Shown in pieces: positions 51,247 through 59,789 of a DNA stretch of 64,000 nucleotides. A model generated the notes under the pieces. The model saw only the letters and a list, made by a program, of their open reading frames with translations. It did no database searches and was not told the DNA's origin. Source of the stretch: Bacteroidales bacterium (GTDB lineage Bacteria; Bacteroidota; Bacteroidia; Bacteroidales; UBA932). The DNA lies in contig JAFROX010000010.1 of the NCBI GenBank assembly GCA_017429475.1, positions 116,944 to 180,943 of the forward strand, read 5' to 3'. Each line of letters starts with the position of its first letter. Position 1 is the stretch's first letter. A program made the position numbers and the translations under genes.

Positions 51247-52587
51247 TTACAGTTCTTTCCTGAACGTAAGCTTCAATATGTTGTCTACCTCGGGGCCATC
51301 AGGAACCGTGACCACTGCGAAGGTCTTCTTGCCTTCCTTGCGGGTCGTGAATTTGACAGGAGTGCCGAAATATACCGAAGCGCTCTGAAGCCTGTTGCCG
51401 GCAGGAACTTCAATCTCTACTGTGGCTGTGCCTGGCTTGAGCACGTGCACGAAAAGGATGTTGCCCCTCTGGGTGGTCACTCCCCACTCCTGCTCTGCAA
51501 CATAGCCTCCCTGGGTGCCATAGATGCTGTCGCCGTAGCGGTCGAGCCAGCGTCCCATTGCGAGCAGGCGCTCGACAGCAGGCTCGGGAATCGTGCCGTC
51601 GGGGCGCGGGCCTACGTTCAGCAGCAGGTTGGCACCTTTGCCGGCCGTCTTCACAAGATACTGTATCAGATAGTCTGCAGACTTGTAGTTGTTGTCGTGG
51701 ATGTTGTAGCCCCAGCTGTTGTTCATAGTCTGGCAGGTCTCGAGCGGCAGCTTCGAAATCACGGAGTTGGGCGAGAAACCGGCCTCATTCTCACCGGGAA
51801 GGTCCTTCTCGAATATCTGGATGTCCTCCCCTTCGAACGTTGCCAGATGGTGGTTGTTGCCCACAAGGCAGGCGGGCTGCAGCTTGTGGATGAGGTCATA
51901 CTGGTGGCGCAGTCCCCAGATGGCAGGCTGCTCCTCGCGGGGCGCCGCATCCTTGTCCCAGGTTCCGTCGAACCAGATGGCGCCGATCGGGCCGTAGTTC
52001 GTCAGAAGTTCGGTCAGCTGGGCGTCCATAAAGTTGCGGTAGTGCTGCCAGTCGCCTTCGCTGCCCTCAGGACGGCCGGTGTTATGACCGGTGCGGCCCA
52101 GCGGCCAATAGTCGTTGCGCCCCCAGTCCACGTGGGAATAATAGAGGTGAAGCCGCATACCTTCGTTCTGGCAGGCTTTGGAAAGCTCCCCTATCACATC
52201 CCTGCCGAAAGGCGTGGCGTCCACCACATTGTAGGGCGAAGCCTTGCTGCCGAACATCGAGAAACCGTCGTGATGACGGGAAGTCACGGTGATGTAACCT
52301 GCCCCTGCCGCCTTGAAGAGCTTCACCCACTCCTCCGCATCGAAGCGTGAGGGGTCGAAACCGGCAGCCAGGCGAGAGTACTCATCCTGGGTGAGCTTGT
52401 CATTCTGAAGGACCCACTCGCCGCGGCCCAGCATCGAATAGATGCCCCAGTGTATGAAAATTCCAAAACGGTCGTGCGAAAACTGCTCCCTCGCAGCCAT
52501 ATTCTCAGCCGAGGGCACATAGTCCTGCGCCGCAGCACTGCCGGCCAGAAGAGCCGCAAGAGCTGCGATTGCGAATATCTTTTTCAT
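51247..52587 (-). CDS. GH29 alpha-L-fucosidase
   Basis: 446 residues with signal peptide (AGSAAAQ). FGIFIHWGIYSMLGRGEWV, TSRHHDGFSMFGSKASPYN and IGAIWFDGTWD are GH29 blocks; Asp207 is the expected nucleophile. The C-terminal domain (about 345-446) is a small beta-sandwich. It removes alpha-L-fucose from plant xyloglucan, pectin or host glycans. The GH3 gene follows after 43 bases. Confidence 0.92.
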   Translation of the reverse strand: MKKIFAIAALAALLAGSAAAQDYVPSAENMAAREQFSHDRFGIFIHWGIYSMLGRGEWVLQNDKLTQDEYSRLAAGFDPSRFDAEEWVKLFKAAGAGYITVTSRHHDGFSMFGSKASPYNVVDATPFGRDVIGELSKACQNEGMRLHLYYSHVDWGRNDYWPLGRTGHNTGRPEGSEGDWQHYRNFMDAQLTELLTNYGPIGAIWFDGTWDKDAAPREEQPAIWGLRHQYDLIHKLQPACLVGNNHHLATFEGEDIQIFEKDLPGENEAGFSPNSVISKLPLETCQTMNNSWGYNIHDNNYKSADYLIQYLVKTAGKGANLLLNVGPRPDGTIPEPAVERLLAMGRWLDRYGDSIYGTQGGYVAEQEWGVTTQRGNILFVHVLKPGTATVEIEVPAGNRLQSASVYFGTPVKFTTRKEGKKTFAVVTVPDGPEVDNILKLTFRKEL

Positions 52588-52601
52588 TGTGTTCAGGTGT
52601 A

Positions 52602-53255
52602 TTAATTAATCAGTTCAATCGTCTGGTTGACTGTGCCGTCTTTCTTGTAGATGATCTGCTTAACGATGCCGGTGCCTTTGGCCACCCAGGTCTTTACGTG
52701 GAAGGGGCCGGCGCCTGTGAAGAACTCGTCATCCTCAACGAGGAAGCAGTCGAAGCATCCAGCCGGAACCTCGACGCTCTCGCGGGCGGTGACCCGGCGG
52801 TTGTTGTAGATGTTCCTTGCCGTGAAGACGGTGAGCACCTTCACCTGGATTTCGGTGTCGCGGAGGTTCTTCCCCACATACAGGTCGTCCGGGATGCTGC
52901 TGATGTCGCCGACAGTCATATAGTCGCCGGACTGCCTGGCCTTCACGACGTTGTTGACATAAGCCCTGGTCTTGCCGTTCTCGATGGTGACTGAGAACTC
53001 GAAGGGCTTGCTGCCGGTGACCGACTCGTTGTCCTTGTCGTAGAACATATAGGAATAATCGATGCGTGCGTTGTCCATATTCCCCTCGAATTTCGTGAGA
53101 GTCTCGTGGCAATAGCCGAACAGCGCTCCGCTGCCGTCGTGGATCACCCATTTCAAGGTCGAGCCGACGTTGCTGTTATGATAGCCTTCCTGTGCGCACA
53201 TATTGAAGCAGAACAAGAGTGAAATCAGCAGAGTCAAGAATCTTTTCATCGTCAT
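52602..53255 (-). CDS. Secreted DUF3108/TapB-like protein
   Basis: 217 residues (or 215 from the second Met) with signal peptide (LLFCFNMCAQ). The rest is a single beta-rich domain similar in layout to DUF3108/TapB proteins (TEIQVKVLTVFTARNIYNNRRV, VPAGCFDCFLVEDDEFF). Its ATG overlaps the stop of the PSD-like gene (ATGA), so it is the last gene of a coupled six-gene run. It may handle the lipid product in the periplasm; this is context only. Confidence 0.65.
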   Translation of the reverse strand: MTMKRFLTLLISLLFCFNMCAQEGYHNSNVGSTLKWVIHDGSGALFGYCHETLTKFEGNMDNARIDYSYMFYDKDNESVTGSKPFEFSVTIENGKTRAYVNNVVKARQSGDYMTVGDISSIPDDLYVGKNLRDTEIQVKVLTVFTARNIYNNRRVTARESVEVPAGCFDCFLVEDDEFFTGAGPFHVKTWVAKGTGIVKQIIYKKDGTVNQTIELIN

Positions 53256-54310
53256 AACCTGTAATGTACCCATTTATAAAACTTCGCCAGCGCCGGCTTG
53301 AAACCCGCGATGTTGAAGAACGCATAGAGCAGATTCTTGAAAAAACGGTCAAGCGCAAAGAGGCCGGTGAAGACTTCGAGGACAATCAAAGCAAAAAGGT
53401 TGCCATGAATGGACTGAAGTGCCGGGAGTGCTCCGAGGCATATCGCAGCCAGGAGCAGCAGGATTACTACAGGATTCTTGAAGCTGTATGTAGAGATGGT
53501 TTTTTTGAGGTTGCTGAGGATGATGTGGCCGGCGTGCGAGCAGCTGTCTTTTTTGATCAGGGCTCCGGCATCGGCCGCATAGTCTATCGCATTTTCTATC
53601 TTCTCACCCTCGGAAATGGTCTGGAGGTTGCGCAGTATCTGGTTCTGCTTCACGCAGAACTCAATTCCCTGGGGGAGATAGATGTCGCACTGGCTGCCGC
53701 GGCAGATGAAATAGTCGACTCCGAGAAGTTCGCGCTTGTCTGAGGGAAGCATCTTTGAGACGAACTTGTCGAGGGTGTAGACGCACACCACTCCGTTCTC
53801 ATATTCGGTCCTGATGAAGGAATTGTTCAGGAACAGTCCGTCAAGCTTTGTGGTCATCTCCCCTGCCTCGACCATCGAAATCAGCACGCCGTCCTTGTCG
53901 TAATAGACCTCGCGGACGATCTTCGAGCCGATATTGGTCACTGCGTGGCAGTTGAACTTGTTGAGGAATATGGTGACGTGGTTGTAGAGCTTTCCACCGT
54001 CGGCCGCGGCTTCCTTGTTGAGCTCAAGCTGTATCTTGTCCTCGAGATAGTCGCACTTGCGGATATGGGTCATCAGCGGCACGTCCTTCTCGATGCAGGT
54101 CACCACACCGTTCACGGGGCAGGCGACGCCTCCTTTGTATTTGTCGCGGTAGATCTGCTTGCTGCCGTGGTAGAACACCACGTCGTCGAGGCAGTTGTTG
54201 ACTGCCAGCAGCACCAGGATGGCGAGAACGCTCACAACCGGAGGAAAGAAGAAACTCCAGATGAGCAGCGCCAGTGCGACAATATATCTCAGGAGGTTGA
54301 ATATTCTCAT
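53252..54310 (-). CDS. Phosphatidylserine decarboxylase-like membrane protein
   Basis: 352 residues. N-terminal hydrophobic segments (about 8-38) and C-terminal ones (about 278-325) flank a soluble core with PSD features: CPVNGVVTCIEKD (64-76), VTIFLNKFNCHAVTNI (112-127) and FICRGSQCDIYLPQG (201-215). The core LGST autocleavage motif of PSD reads RGSQ here, keeping Gly205-Ser206. Ser206 could still form a pyruvoyl group, but activity is uncertain. The terminal membrane helices are unusual. It is coupled by 4-base overlaps to ATP-grasp upstream and the secreted protein downstream. Confidence 0.72.
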   Translation of the reverse strand: MRIFNLLRYIVALALLIWSFFFPPVVSVLAILVLLAVNNCLDDVVFYHGSKQIYRDKYKGGVACPVNGVVTCIEKDVPLMTHIRKCDYLEDKIQLELNKEAAADGGKLYNHVTIFLNKFNCHAVTNIGSKIVREVYYDKDGVLISMVEAGEMTTKLDGLFLNNSFIRTEYENGVVCVYTLDKFVSKMLPSDKRELLGVDYFICRGSQCDIYLPQGIEFCVKQNQILRNLQTISEGEKIENAIDYAADAGALIKKDSCSHAGHIILSNLKKTISTYSFKNPVVILLLLAAICLGALPALQSIHGNLFALIVLEVFTGLFALDRFFKNLLYAFFNIAGFKPALAKFYKWVHYRL

Positions 54311-55194
54311 CGCTGTACCTTGCTGAGGTTCATAATGAAATCTTCATATCTGTACCAGACGTTCTCCTTCGCGAAGTCGCCTTTGAACACGGGAGTCTCG
54401 ACTCCGGCAAAGGCATCGAAAGGATTGTAGCCACGGAACAGGTTGACTATCGAAGTGCCTGAAATGCGCTTTGAATATTCGACGAAATAGATTTCACCGG
54501 CAGGATTCTCGATGAGCTGGATATGGAATATGCCTGTCACGAGCAACGGAATGGAAGCCCTGATGGCGTGTACGAATTCATCGACGGCCCTGGCCACCTT
54601 GCTCTCGCGGCCGAGGAACTGCAGGTACTTGTCATATCCGTTCTTGATGCGGACTTCGCGGGCATAAATCACAGGATCTGCTCCAGTCCAATTGACGTCG
54701 ACCACATATTCGTGGGCTATCTCCACACGGCGGGTGATGCAGGTGTTTTCCAGCCTGCCAACGCCGTGACTGCCTGCAGACATAGTGTTGGGACGCATAA
54801 AGACATCGTCGAGCGAGAATGTCTCAGGGATATGGATGGCACAGCCGTCGGTTGCTTCTGCGAGCCTTTCGTTCGTACAGCGCTTGTTGAAGAACCACTT
54901 CTCAACAGCCACCATAGGGTTGCGGGACGCGAGTTCGAACACTGCGGGCTTGCTCTGGCGCGCCAGCTCGTCAGCCGGGAAAACGGTACAGCCGGAAGCG
55001 TCGCCTGCTATCATCGAGAGAGCCTCGGCCTCTGCGACACGGCTCACACCTGCAGGACAAGGGCACTGGAAGTATGTAGTATCCATATCCGCCAAGACGA
55101 GACTGTTGCCGTCGTCTTTGCGGACACGATTCACGAAGAACAGTTCTGCCGAGAGACCTGCACGGCCGCCGGCTTCGAATGACAGATACCTCAT
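54307..55194 (-). CDS. ATP-grasp-like ligase
   Basis: 295 residues starting MRYLSFEAGG. The C-terminal half has ATP-grasp character: EIAHEYVVDVNWTGADPVIYARE (substrate/ATP region) and YFVEYSKRISGTSIVNLFRGYNPF, where the usual E-I-N-P-R metal motif is E-Y-S-K-R. The N-terminal half is cysteine-containing and not recognised. ATP-grasp enzymes join a carboxylate to an amine or thiol; the neighbouring PIG-L deacetylase would expose a glucosamine amine, making an aminoacyl-sugar ligase plausible. Overlaps both neighbours by 4 bases. Confidence 0.68.
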   Translation of the reverse strand: MRYLSFEAGGRAGLSAELFFVNRVRKDDGNSLVLADMDTTYFQCPCPAGVSRVAEAEALSMIAGDASGCTVFPADELARQSKPAVFELASRNPMVAVEKWFFNKRCTNERLAEATDGCAIHIPETFSLDDVFMRPNTMSAGSHGVGRLENTCITRRVEIAHEYVVDVNWTGADPVIYAREVRIKNGYDKYLQFLGRESKVARAVDEFVHAIRASIPLLVTGIFHIQLIENPAGEIYFVEYSKRISGTSIVNLFRGYNPFDAFAGVETPVFKGDFAKENVWYRYEDFIMNLSKVQR

Positions 55195-55838
55195 CGTATC
55201 ATCTTTTGCAGGTAGAACAGCTCTGCGTATTTCACGCCGCACTCGGTGCCGCGCACCATTGCGAGCTGCCTGATTCCTTCAGGATTCAGGGGAGACGGAG
55301 ACTGCTTGATCTGGCTTTTGTAAATCTTGAAAATATCAATCTTCTCGTCAAGGCTGGTGCTGATGTCGTGATACCAGAGACCACCGCTGATGTTGATGTT
55401 CTGGTTCAGAATAAAAGGATATTCGTAGAGGGCTATGAAACGCGGCATAAAGCCCTGCCTGAAGCGGAGGGCAGCCATTGCAGAGTCATATACCCTCTTG
55501 TGGTCCTGGTGCCAGGAAGGATAATTGATGAACAGCTCATCAGGACGGAAACTGTCGAAAATGGCATCGTACTGAGTGACGAAGAAACGGGTTGGAACCA
55601 TATCAAGCTCGCCGTCGCAGTTCTCGATCAGGATCTGGTGCGAAGCGTGGAGCCTCTTGCAGACTTCGGCAGCTTCCTGCACCCTTCCGGCCTCCCTCTC
55701 GGGATCGCCTTTGATACCTATGGTCGCATATGCGATGTGTATTTCGCTCCCTTCGTCACGCTGGGCAGCAAGATATCCTCCGCAGCCGAGGATTTCGTCG
55801 TCAGCGTGGGGAGAGATTACTAATATCCTTTTACTCAT
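55191..55838 (-). CDS. PIG-L family N-acetylglucosamine deacetylase
   Basis: 215 residues. SPHADDEILGCGG gives His11, Asp13/Asp14 and Glu15, and WHQDHKRV gives His110, Asp112 and His113: the zinc-binding and catalytic residues of the LmbE/PIG-L fold. Members remove acetyl from N-acetylglucosamine groups in GPI precursors, mycothiol, bacillithiol and other glycans. It is a cytoplasmic enzyme placed between the EmrE-like gene (9-base gap) and the ATP-grasp gene (4-base overlap). Confidence 0.9.
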   Translation of the reverse strand: MSKRILVISPHADDEILGCGGYLAAQRDEGSEIHIAYATIGIKGDPEREAGRVQEAAEVCKRLHASHQILIENCDGELDMVPTRFFVTQYDAIFDSFRPDELFINYPSWHQDHKRVYDSAMAALRFRQGFMPRFIALYEYPFILNQNINISGGLWYHDISTSLDEKIDIFKIYKSQIKQSPSPLNPEGIRQLAMVRGTECGVKYAELFYLQKMIR

Positions 55839-55847
55839 ATTACAATG

Positions 55848-56201
55848 TTAACGTGCGATAAAATAGACACCCACCATAACAAGCACCACCCCGATCCACC
55901 TCGTGGCCGGAATAGCCTCGTGGAAGATGAGTGATCCGGCAAAAAGGCTGAGGACAAAGCTGATTGCAGTTAGAGGATAGGCTAGCGAGAGGTCATAACG
56001 CTTCAGCACTGCCATCCACTCCAGGACGCCTGTTATTGCCATCAATCCAGCCACATACAACTGCCAGGTAGACAAGGCCACCTTGATGCTGGCCCAGGTC
56101 CAGGTGAATTCGCCGATCTTCTCCAAAGCGACTTTAAGAAAGCACTCGGAACCTACGACAAGCAGTCCCTGCAGCAGAATCAGTATAAAAAGTCGTATCA
56201 T
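55848..56201 (-). CDS. EmrE/ArnE-like small membrane transporter subunit
   Basis: 117 residues with four membrane helices and the SMR/ArnE pattern (LKVALEKIGEF, MAVLKRYDLSLAYPLTAISFVLSLFAGSLIFHEAIPATRWIGVVLVMVGV, given as two blocks in the protein). Such proteins flip lipid-linked aminoarabinose or export drugs. Only one subunit is present, so it may work as a homodimer. It overlaps the GT4 gene by 4 bases, which suggests it moves the product of that glycosyltransferase pathway. Confidence 0.8.
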   Translation of the reverse strand: MIRLFILILLQGLLVVGSECFLKVALEKIGEFTWTWASIKVALSTWQLYVAGLMAITGVLEWMAVLKRYDLSLAYPLTAISFVLSLFAGSLIFHEAIPATRWIGVVLVMVGVYFIAR

Positions 56202-57370
56202 CTTCTTACAAAGTTATGATTTTCTATGATTTTCAGATAATTTTCGTACACATCGTCGACAAGATTGTCCCAGGTGCGGTAAAGATTGCGTCGGGCGCCT
56301 TCTCCGACCCTGTCAAGGAGCTTACGGTCATTATGGACACGGAGGATATATTCTGCAAAGGCCTCTTCACTGTTCTTCGAGACAAAGCCGTCAACCCCGT
56401 CTGTTATCCCGTCGGCAGCCATCGTTCCTTCGCTGAACAGCGTCGGTGTCTTCTGGCAGGCCGCCTCGATTTTGACAAGGCCATAGGTGTCGGATTCCGA
56501 AGGGAACAGCAGCAGGTCGGTACGGGCATAAATGCTCATCATCTTGTGCGGATCCGCCACTTTACCGCAGAAAACCACATTGTCTGCCAGCCCAAGCTTT
56601 TCTACAAGGGACTTGACATAGTCCTGCTTGTTGCCCTCTCCTACGAACAGAACCTTGAAGGCAGGCAGTTGCTTCTTAAGGACGGCAAGTGACCTGACTA
56701 TGAAATCCTCCCTTTTCTGAAGGTCCAGCCTGCCGACGTGAGTCAGCACGAAATCATCGTCTTCCAGACCGTATGCGGCATTGACCTCCTCCCTTGCTGC
56801 GGTTTCGTCACTTACAGGATAGTGGTCGGTAGAATACGGCATTATGCGGTAAGGTCGCTTGAGCCCGTAATCTTTTATGAACATCTGGCCAACGGCATCG
56901 CTCACGGTCCAGCATTCGTCACAGGAATTGTATACGCTCATCATCAGCTTGATGACAGGCTCGCCTATTATCTTGCCGAGATATCGGTGCACGTCAGGCC
57001 TGAAGTCAGAATGGATCGTGCCGACCAGCGGAATGCCCAGTCTACGGGCAGAGGCCTTGGCGCACAATCCGATCGGAAAAGCGCTGTGCACGTGGATGAT
57101 GTCAAGGCCTGCATTCTTGATTGCGTTCCTGAACTTGGGGTCGACTATAGGGTACCCCTGGGGATAGTCGTCTTTCTTGCGCATTATCGACCAGCAACGC
57201 ACGACTTCATAAGGGAAACTGTCGTCATAGCCTGCAGCCTGATTTCGGGTATACGGAGTGAAGACCGTCACGTCACACTTCTTGACAAGCCTTGAGGCAT
57301 AGGCATCAACAACCTTGATGACTCCGTCTATGATCGGATAATAACCATCAATGAAAAGACCGACATGCAT
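56198..57370 (-). CDS. GT4 family glycosyltransferase
   Basis: 390 residues, GT-B fold. The N-terminal FIDGYYPIIDGVIKVVDAYA loop, VGRLDLQKREDFIVRSL in the donor domain, and SESDTYGLVKIEA (EX7E motif) are typical of GT4. The acceptor is not set by sequence; relatives include diacylglycerol glucosyltransferases, PimB, PIG-A and BshA/MshA. With PIG-L deacetylase nearby, transfer of N-acetylglucosamine is a reasonable guess. It begins 3 bases after the TolC gene. Confidence 0.88.
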   Translation of the reverse strand: MHVGLFIDGYYPIIDGVIKVVDAYASRLVKKCDVTVFTPYTRNQAAGYDDSFPYEVVRCWSIMRKKDDYPQGYPIVDPKFRNAIKNAGLDIIHVHSAFPIGLCAKASARRLGIPLVGTIHSDFRPDVHRYLGKIIGEPVIKLMMSVYNSCDECWTVSDAVGQMFIKDYGLKRPYRIMPYSTDHYPVSDETAAREEVNAAYGLEDDDFVLTHVGRLDLQKREDFIVRSLAVLKKQLPAFKVLFVGEGNKQDYVKSLVEKLGLADNVVFCGKVADPHKMMSIYARTDLLLFPSESDTYGLVKIEAACQKTPTLFSEGTMAADGITDGVDGFVSKNSEEAFAEYILRVHNDRKLLDRVGEGARRNLYRTWDNLVDDVYENYLKIIENHNFVRR

Positions 57371-57373
57371 AGG

Positions 57374-58678
57374 CTAATCGTGAGAATAATTAGTATAGTA
57401 GTCAAGTATCCTGTTTCGCAGAAGATATTCATATTTCGAACGTACAACCTCTTCGCTTGCTGCAAACCATTTCAGACGGCTCTGGTCGAGGTCGTATGTA
57501 GTAGAACGGCCTACGTCATAGAGTTTCTTCTGATATTCATACGCTTCGAGGGCCGCAGATTCCGCCTTTGTAGCAGAAGTATAGCGGTCCCGTGCAGTAA
57601 GTGTCTGGTAATATGCCTCACGGAACTGCTTTGATATTTCCTTGCGCGACTGGTCCAGAGTCACCTGCGCGTCATCCAATGCAAGCCAGGCCCGGGACAC
57701 TTTCCTGTTGTTGCTCAGATTAAGAATCGGGATGGCAAGCTTGAGTCCGAAAGCGCCCCAGCCGTTGGTGCCCAGCTGCGATCCGATATGGAAATCCTTG
57801 ATGCCGATGGGCAGATAGAAATAGTTGTTATAGTTCGCGAAAAGCGACAACTGGGGATAGAGCGCTCCCCGGGCCGCCTTGGCTCGATACTCGGCGCTGG
57901 TCATATTGTACTTGGCCGACAGCACCGAAGGATGGTTCTCTATATTGTTCAGCAGGGGAAGCAGAGGAATTGTCTCAGTATCTTCGACCTTGTCGTTCAA
58001 TTCCACAATCTCGAAGCCGGTCTCGTCATCGAGGCCTATCAGATTCACAAGGTCCACCCTTGCAATGATGGTATTGCCTCTTGCGGCAGTGAGCAGATGT
58101 TCGGCTGAACTGAGGGCGGAGCGGGCCTCTGCCAGGTCGGCGCTCGTACGTTTGCCTTCATCTACCAGCCTGGAAACATTCTGCAGCTGTTCCTGACACA
58201 GGATCACCTGTTCTTCAGCAATCTGTTCCTGACTCATATTGTTGAGTAGCTGCAGATATGCGGCTGCAACCCTGATCCGGATATTGATCTTGGAAACCGT
58301 TATGTTTTCGGCAGCAGCCTTGAGAGTATACTGCTCGGCAGCCCTTGCATTGGGGATGGCCCCTCCTGAAACCAGGGGCATCTCCAGCTGAGCGGCCACC
58401 TGGGTGAGCGACATCGTCAGGTTCTCATCCACACTGTACATAATCAGCGTGTTACCGGCGTGCAGGGTTTCCTGCACTCCTATGCTGATTACCGGAACGC
58501 GGCTGACCGCAGTCTCGCTGAGCACCTCTCTCTGGCTGTTGTACTGTATCTGGCGGTGCAGGATCTCCGGGTTATGGACGATGGCATATTCCACACAGTC
58601 ATCGATAGTCCAGGCCTGCCCGAAGGAAAACAACGGTAAGGCCAGAATAATCAATGACAGCAAAATTTGCTTTTTCAT
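57374..58678 (-). CDS. TolC family outer-membrane efflux protein
   Basis: 434 residues with signal peptide (LFSFGQ). Two OEP-type repeats of coiled-coil helices and barrel strands (WTIDDCVEYAIVHNPEIL at the start, GRSTTYDLDQSRLKWFAASEE near the end). Forms the outer-membrane channel for the adaptor and ABC permeases upstream. Its stop lies 3 bases before the GT4 start, so efflux and glycan genes are probably one transcript. Confidence 0.88.
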   Translation of the reverse strand: MKKQILLSLIILALPLFSFGQAWTIDDCVEYAIVHNPEILHRQIQYNSQREVLSETAVSRVPVISIGVQETLHAGNTLIMYSVDENLTMSLTQVAAQLEMPLVSGGAIPNARAAEQYTLKAAAENITVSKINIRIRVAAAYLQLLNNMSQEQIAEEQVILCQEQLQNVSRLVDEGKRTSADLAEARSALSSAEHLLTAARGNTIIARVDLVNLIGLDDETGFEIVELNDKVEDTETIPLLPLLNNIENHPSVLSAKYNMTSAEYRAKAARGALYPQLSLFANYNNYFYLPIGIKDFHIGSQLGTNGWGAFGLKLAIPILNLSNNRKVSRAWLALDDAQVTLDQSRKEISKQFREAYYQTLTARDRYTSATKAESAALEAYEYQKKLYDVGRSTTYDLDQSRLKWFAASEEVVRSKYEYLLRNRILDYYTNYSHD

Positions 58679-58682
58679 AGCG

Positions 58683-59789
58683 CTAATTAAGTTTATTGCC
58701 CCTCAATACCATATCTTTGGTGACACCGTCCTTGATCTCGATGTAGATGCCGTCACTCAGTCCGGTAGTCACTGGTATCCTTTCAAATTTCTGATTCTTC
58801 CTGTCAGAAGAGACAAGTTTGTATACATATGTGCCGCCGTCTTCAAACGCCACGGCAGTTTCTTCAATTGAGATCACATTGTCGGCCTGGGCAGTGATGA
58901 ATTCAGCGTTGGCGCTGTATCCGGCCCTCAGTTCGGTGGTTCCGTCATCGCTGTCGACAGATGCCTTCAGGCTGAACATCACCGTACCGTTCTCTTTAAC
59001 ACCCATAGAAGATATCTCTTCAAGTGTGCCGGTGATGTGGCGGTCCAGACTCGAACCGACTGTGATCCTTGCAGGAATTCCGACTGACAGACGGTCGACT
59101 TCAGTCTCATCAATCTTCCCGTCGAAAATCATATCGGAAACATCTGCTATGGTCGCTATGGTCGTCCCCTCGCTGTAAGGGCTCGTACTCACTACGGAGG
59201 CACCCTGTTTCAAGGGGATGTCGATGACTTTTCCACTCATCGTTGCCTTTACTATTGTGGTGTTGACTGCTCCGCTGCGGGAAGAACTTCCATAGAGAAT
59301 AATGTCGAGAGATGACTTCGCCTTTGCAGCGCTCTCTTTCGCAAGTGACAGATTATGAGCCGATTTTTCGAATTCCTCGCGCGATATAACGGCATCGTTA
59401 AAGAGGCTTTCGTTGCGGTCGTACTCTCTCTGGGCCTCCTGAAGCTGCAGGTTTGAAGCCTCCACTGCACTCTGTGCTTCGTTGTAGGAGCTCATATCAG
59501 GAATGACGCTGACACGCGCGATGACGTCACCCGTTTTCACCTCCTGCCCTATCTTTACATTGATCTGAGTGAGGATGCCGGTGATGCGGGGTTTGACATA
59601 TACCTCTCGGCGGGGCTGGATCTGCCCCGTAGCGATGGAACTCTGATATATCGTACGCTCCTGCGGGTTCAGCAGTTCATATATTTCGGGCGCGGGCCGT
59701 GACTGACGCCACAGAAAGAAAAATGTCAGGATGACAAAAGCGGCAACCAGGGCCCACAAAACAGCTTTCAATGTTTTTTTCATACTCAT
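58683..59789 (-). CDS. MacA/HlyD-type periplasmic adaptor
   Basis: 368 residues. One N-terminal membrane helix (about 8-27), a split biotinyl-lipoyl domain (VKPRITGILTQINVKIGQEVKTGDVIA), a helical hairpin (about 105-165, EAQREYDRNESLF) and C-terminal beta-barrel parts (FERIPVTTGLSDGIYIEI). It bridges inner-membrane permease and TolC. It overlaps the permease gene by 4 bases and precedes TolC by 4. Confidence 0.9.
   Translation of the reverse strand: MSMKKTLKAVLWALVAAFVILTFFFLWRQSRPAPEIYELLNPQERTIYQSSIATGQIQPRREVYVKPRITGILTQINVKIGQEVKTGDVIARVSVIPDMSSYNEAQSAVEASNLQLQEAQREYDRNESLFNDAVISREEFEKSAHNLSLAKESAAKAKSSLDIILYGSSSRSGAVNTTIVKATMSGKVIDIPLKQGASVVSTSPYSEGTTIATIADVSDMIFDGKIDETEVDRLSVGIPARITVGSSLDRHITGTLEEISSMGVKENGTVMFSLKASVDSDDGTTELRAGYSANAEFITAQADNVISIEETAVAFEDGGTYVYKLVSSDRKNQKFERIPVTTGLSDGIYIEIKDGVTKDMVLRGNKLN

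Noticed and set aside
51172-52350. 392-codon plus-strand reading frame opposite the GH29 gene
   Set aside because: The GH29 motifs on the other strand are clear; the antisense frame arises from codon bias.
55191-57370. Bacillithiol or mycothiol pathway
   Set aside because: GT4 and PIG-L are shared, but no BshC or MshC/MshD homologue is present, and flippase- and PSD-like genes point to a lipid product.
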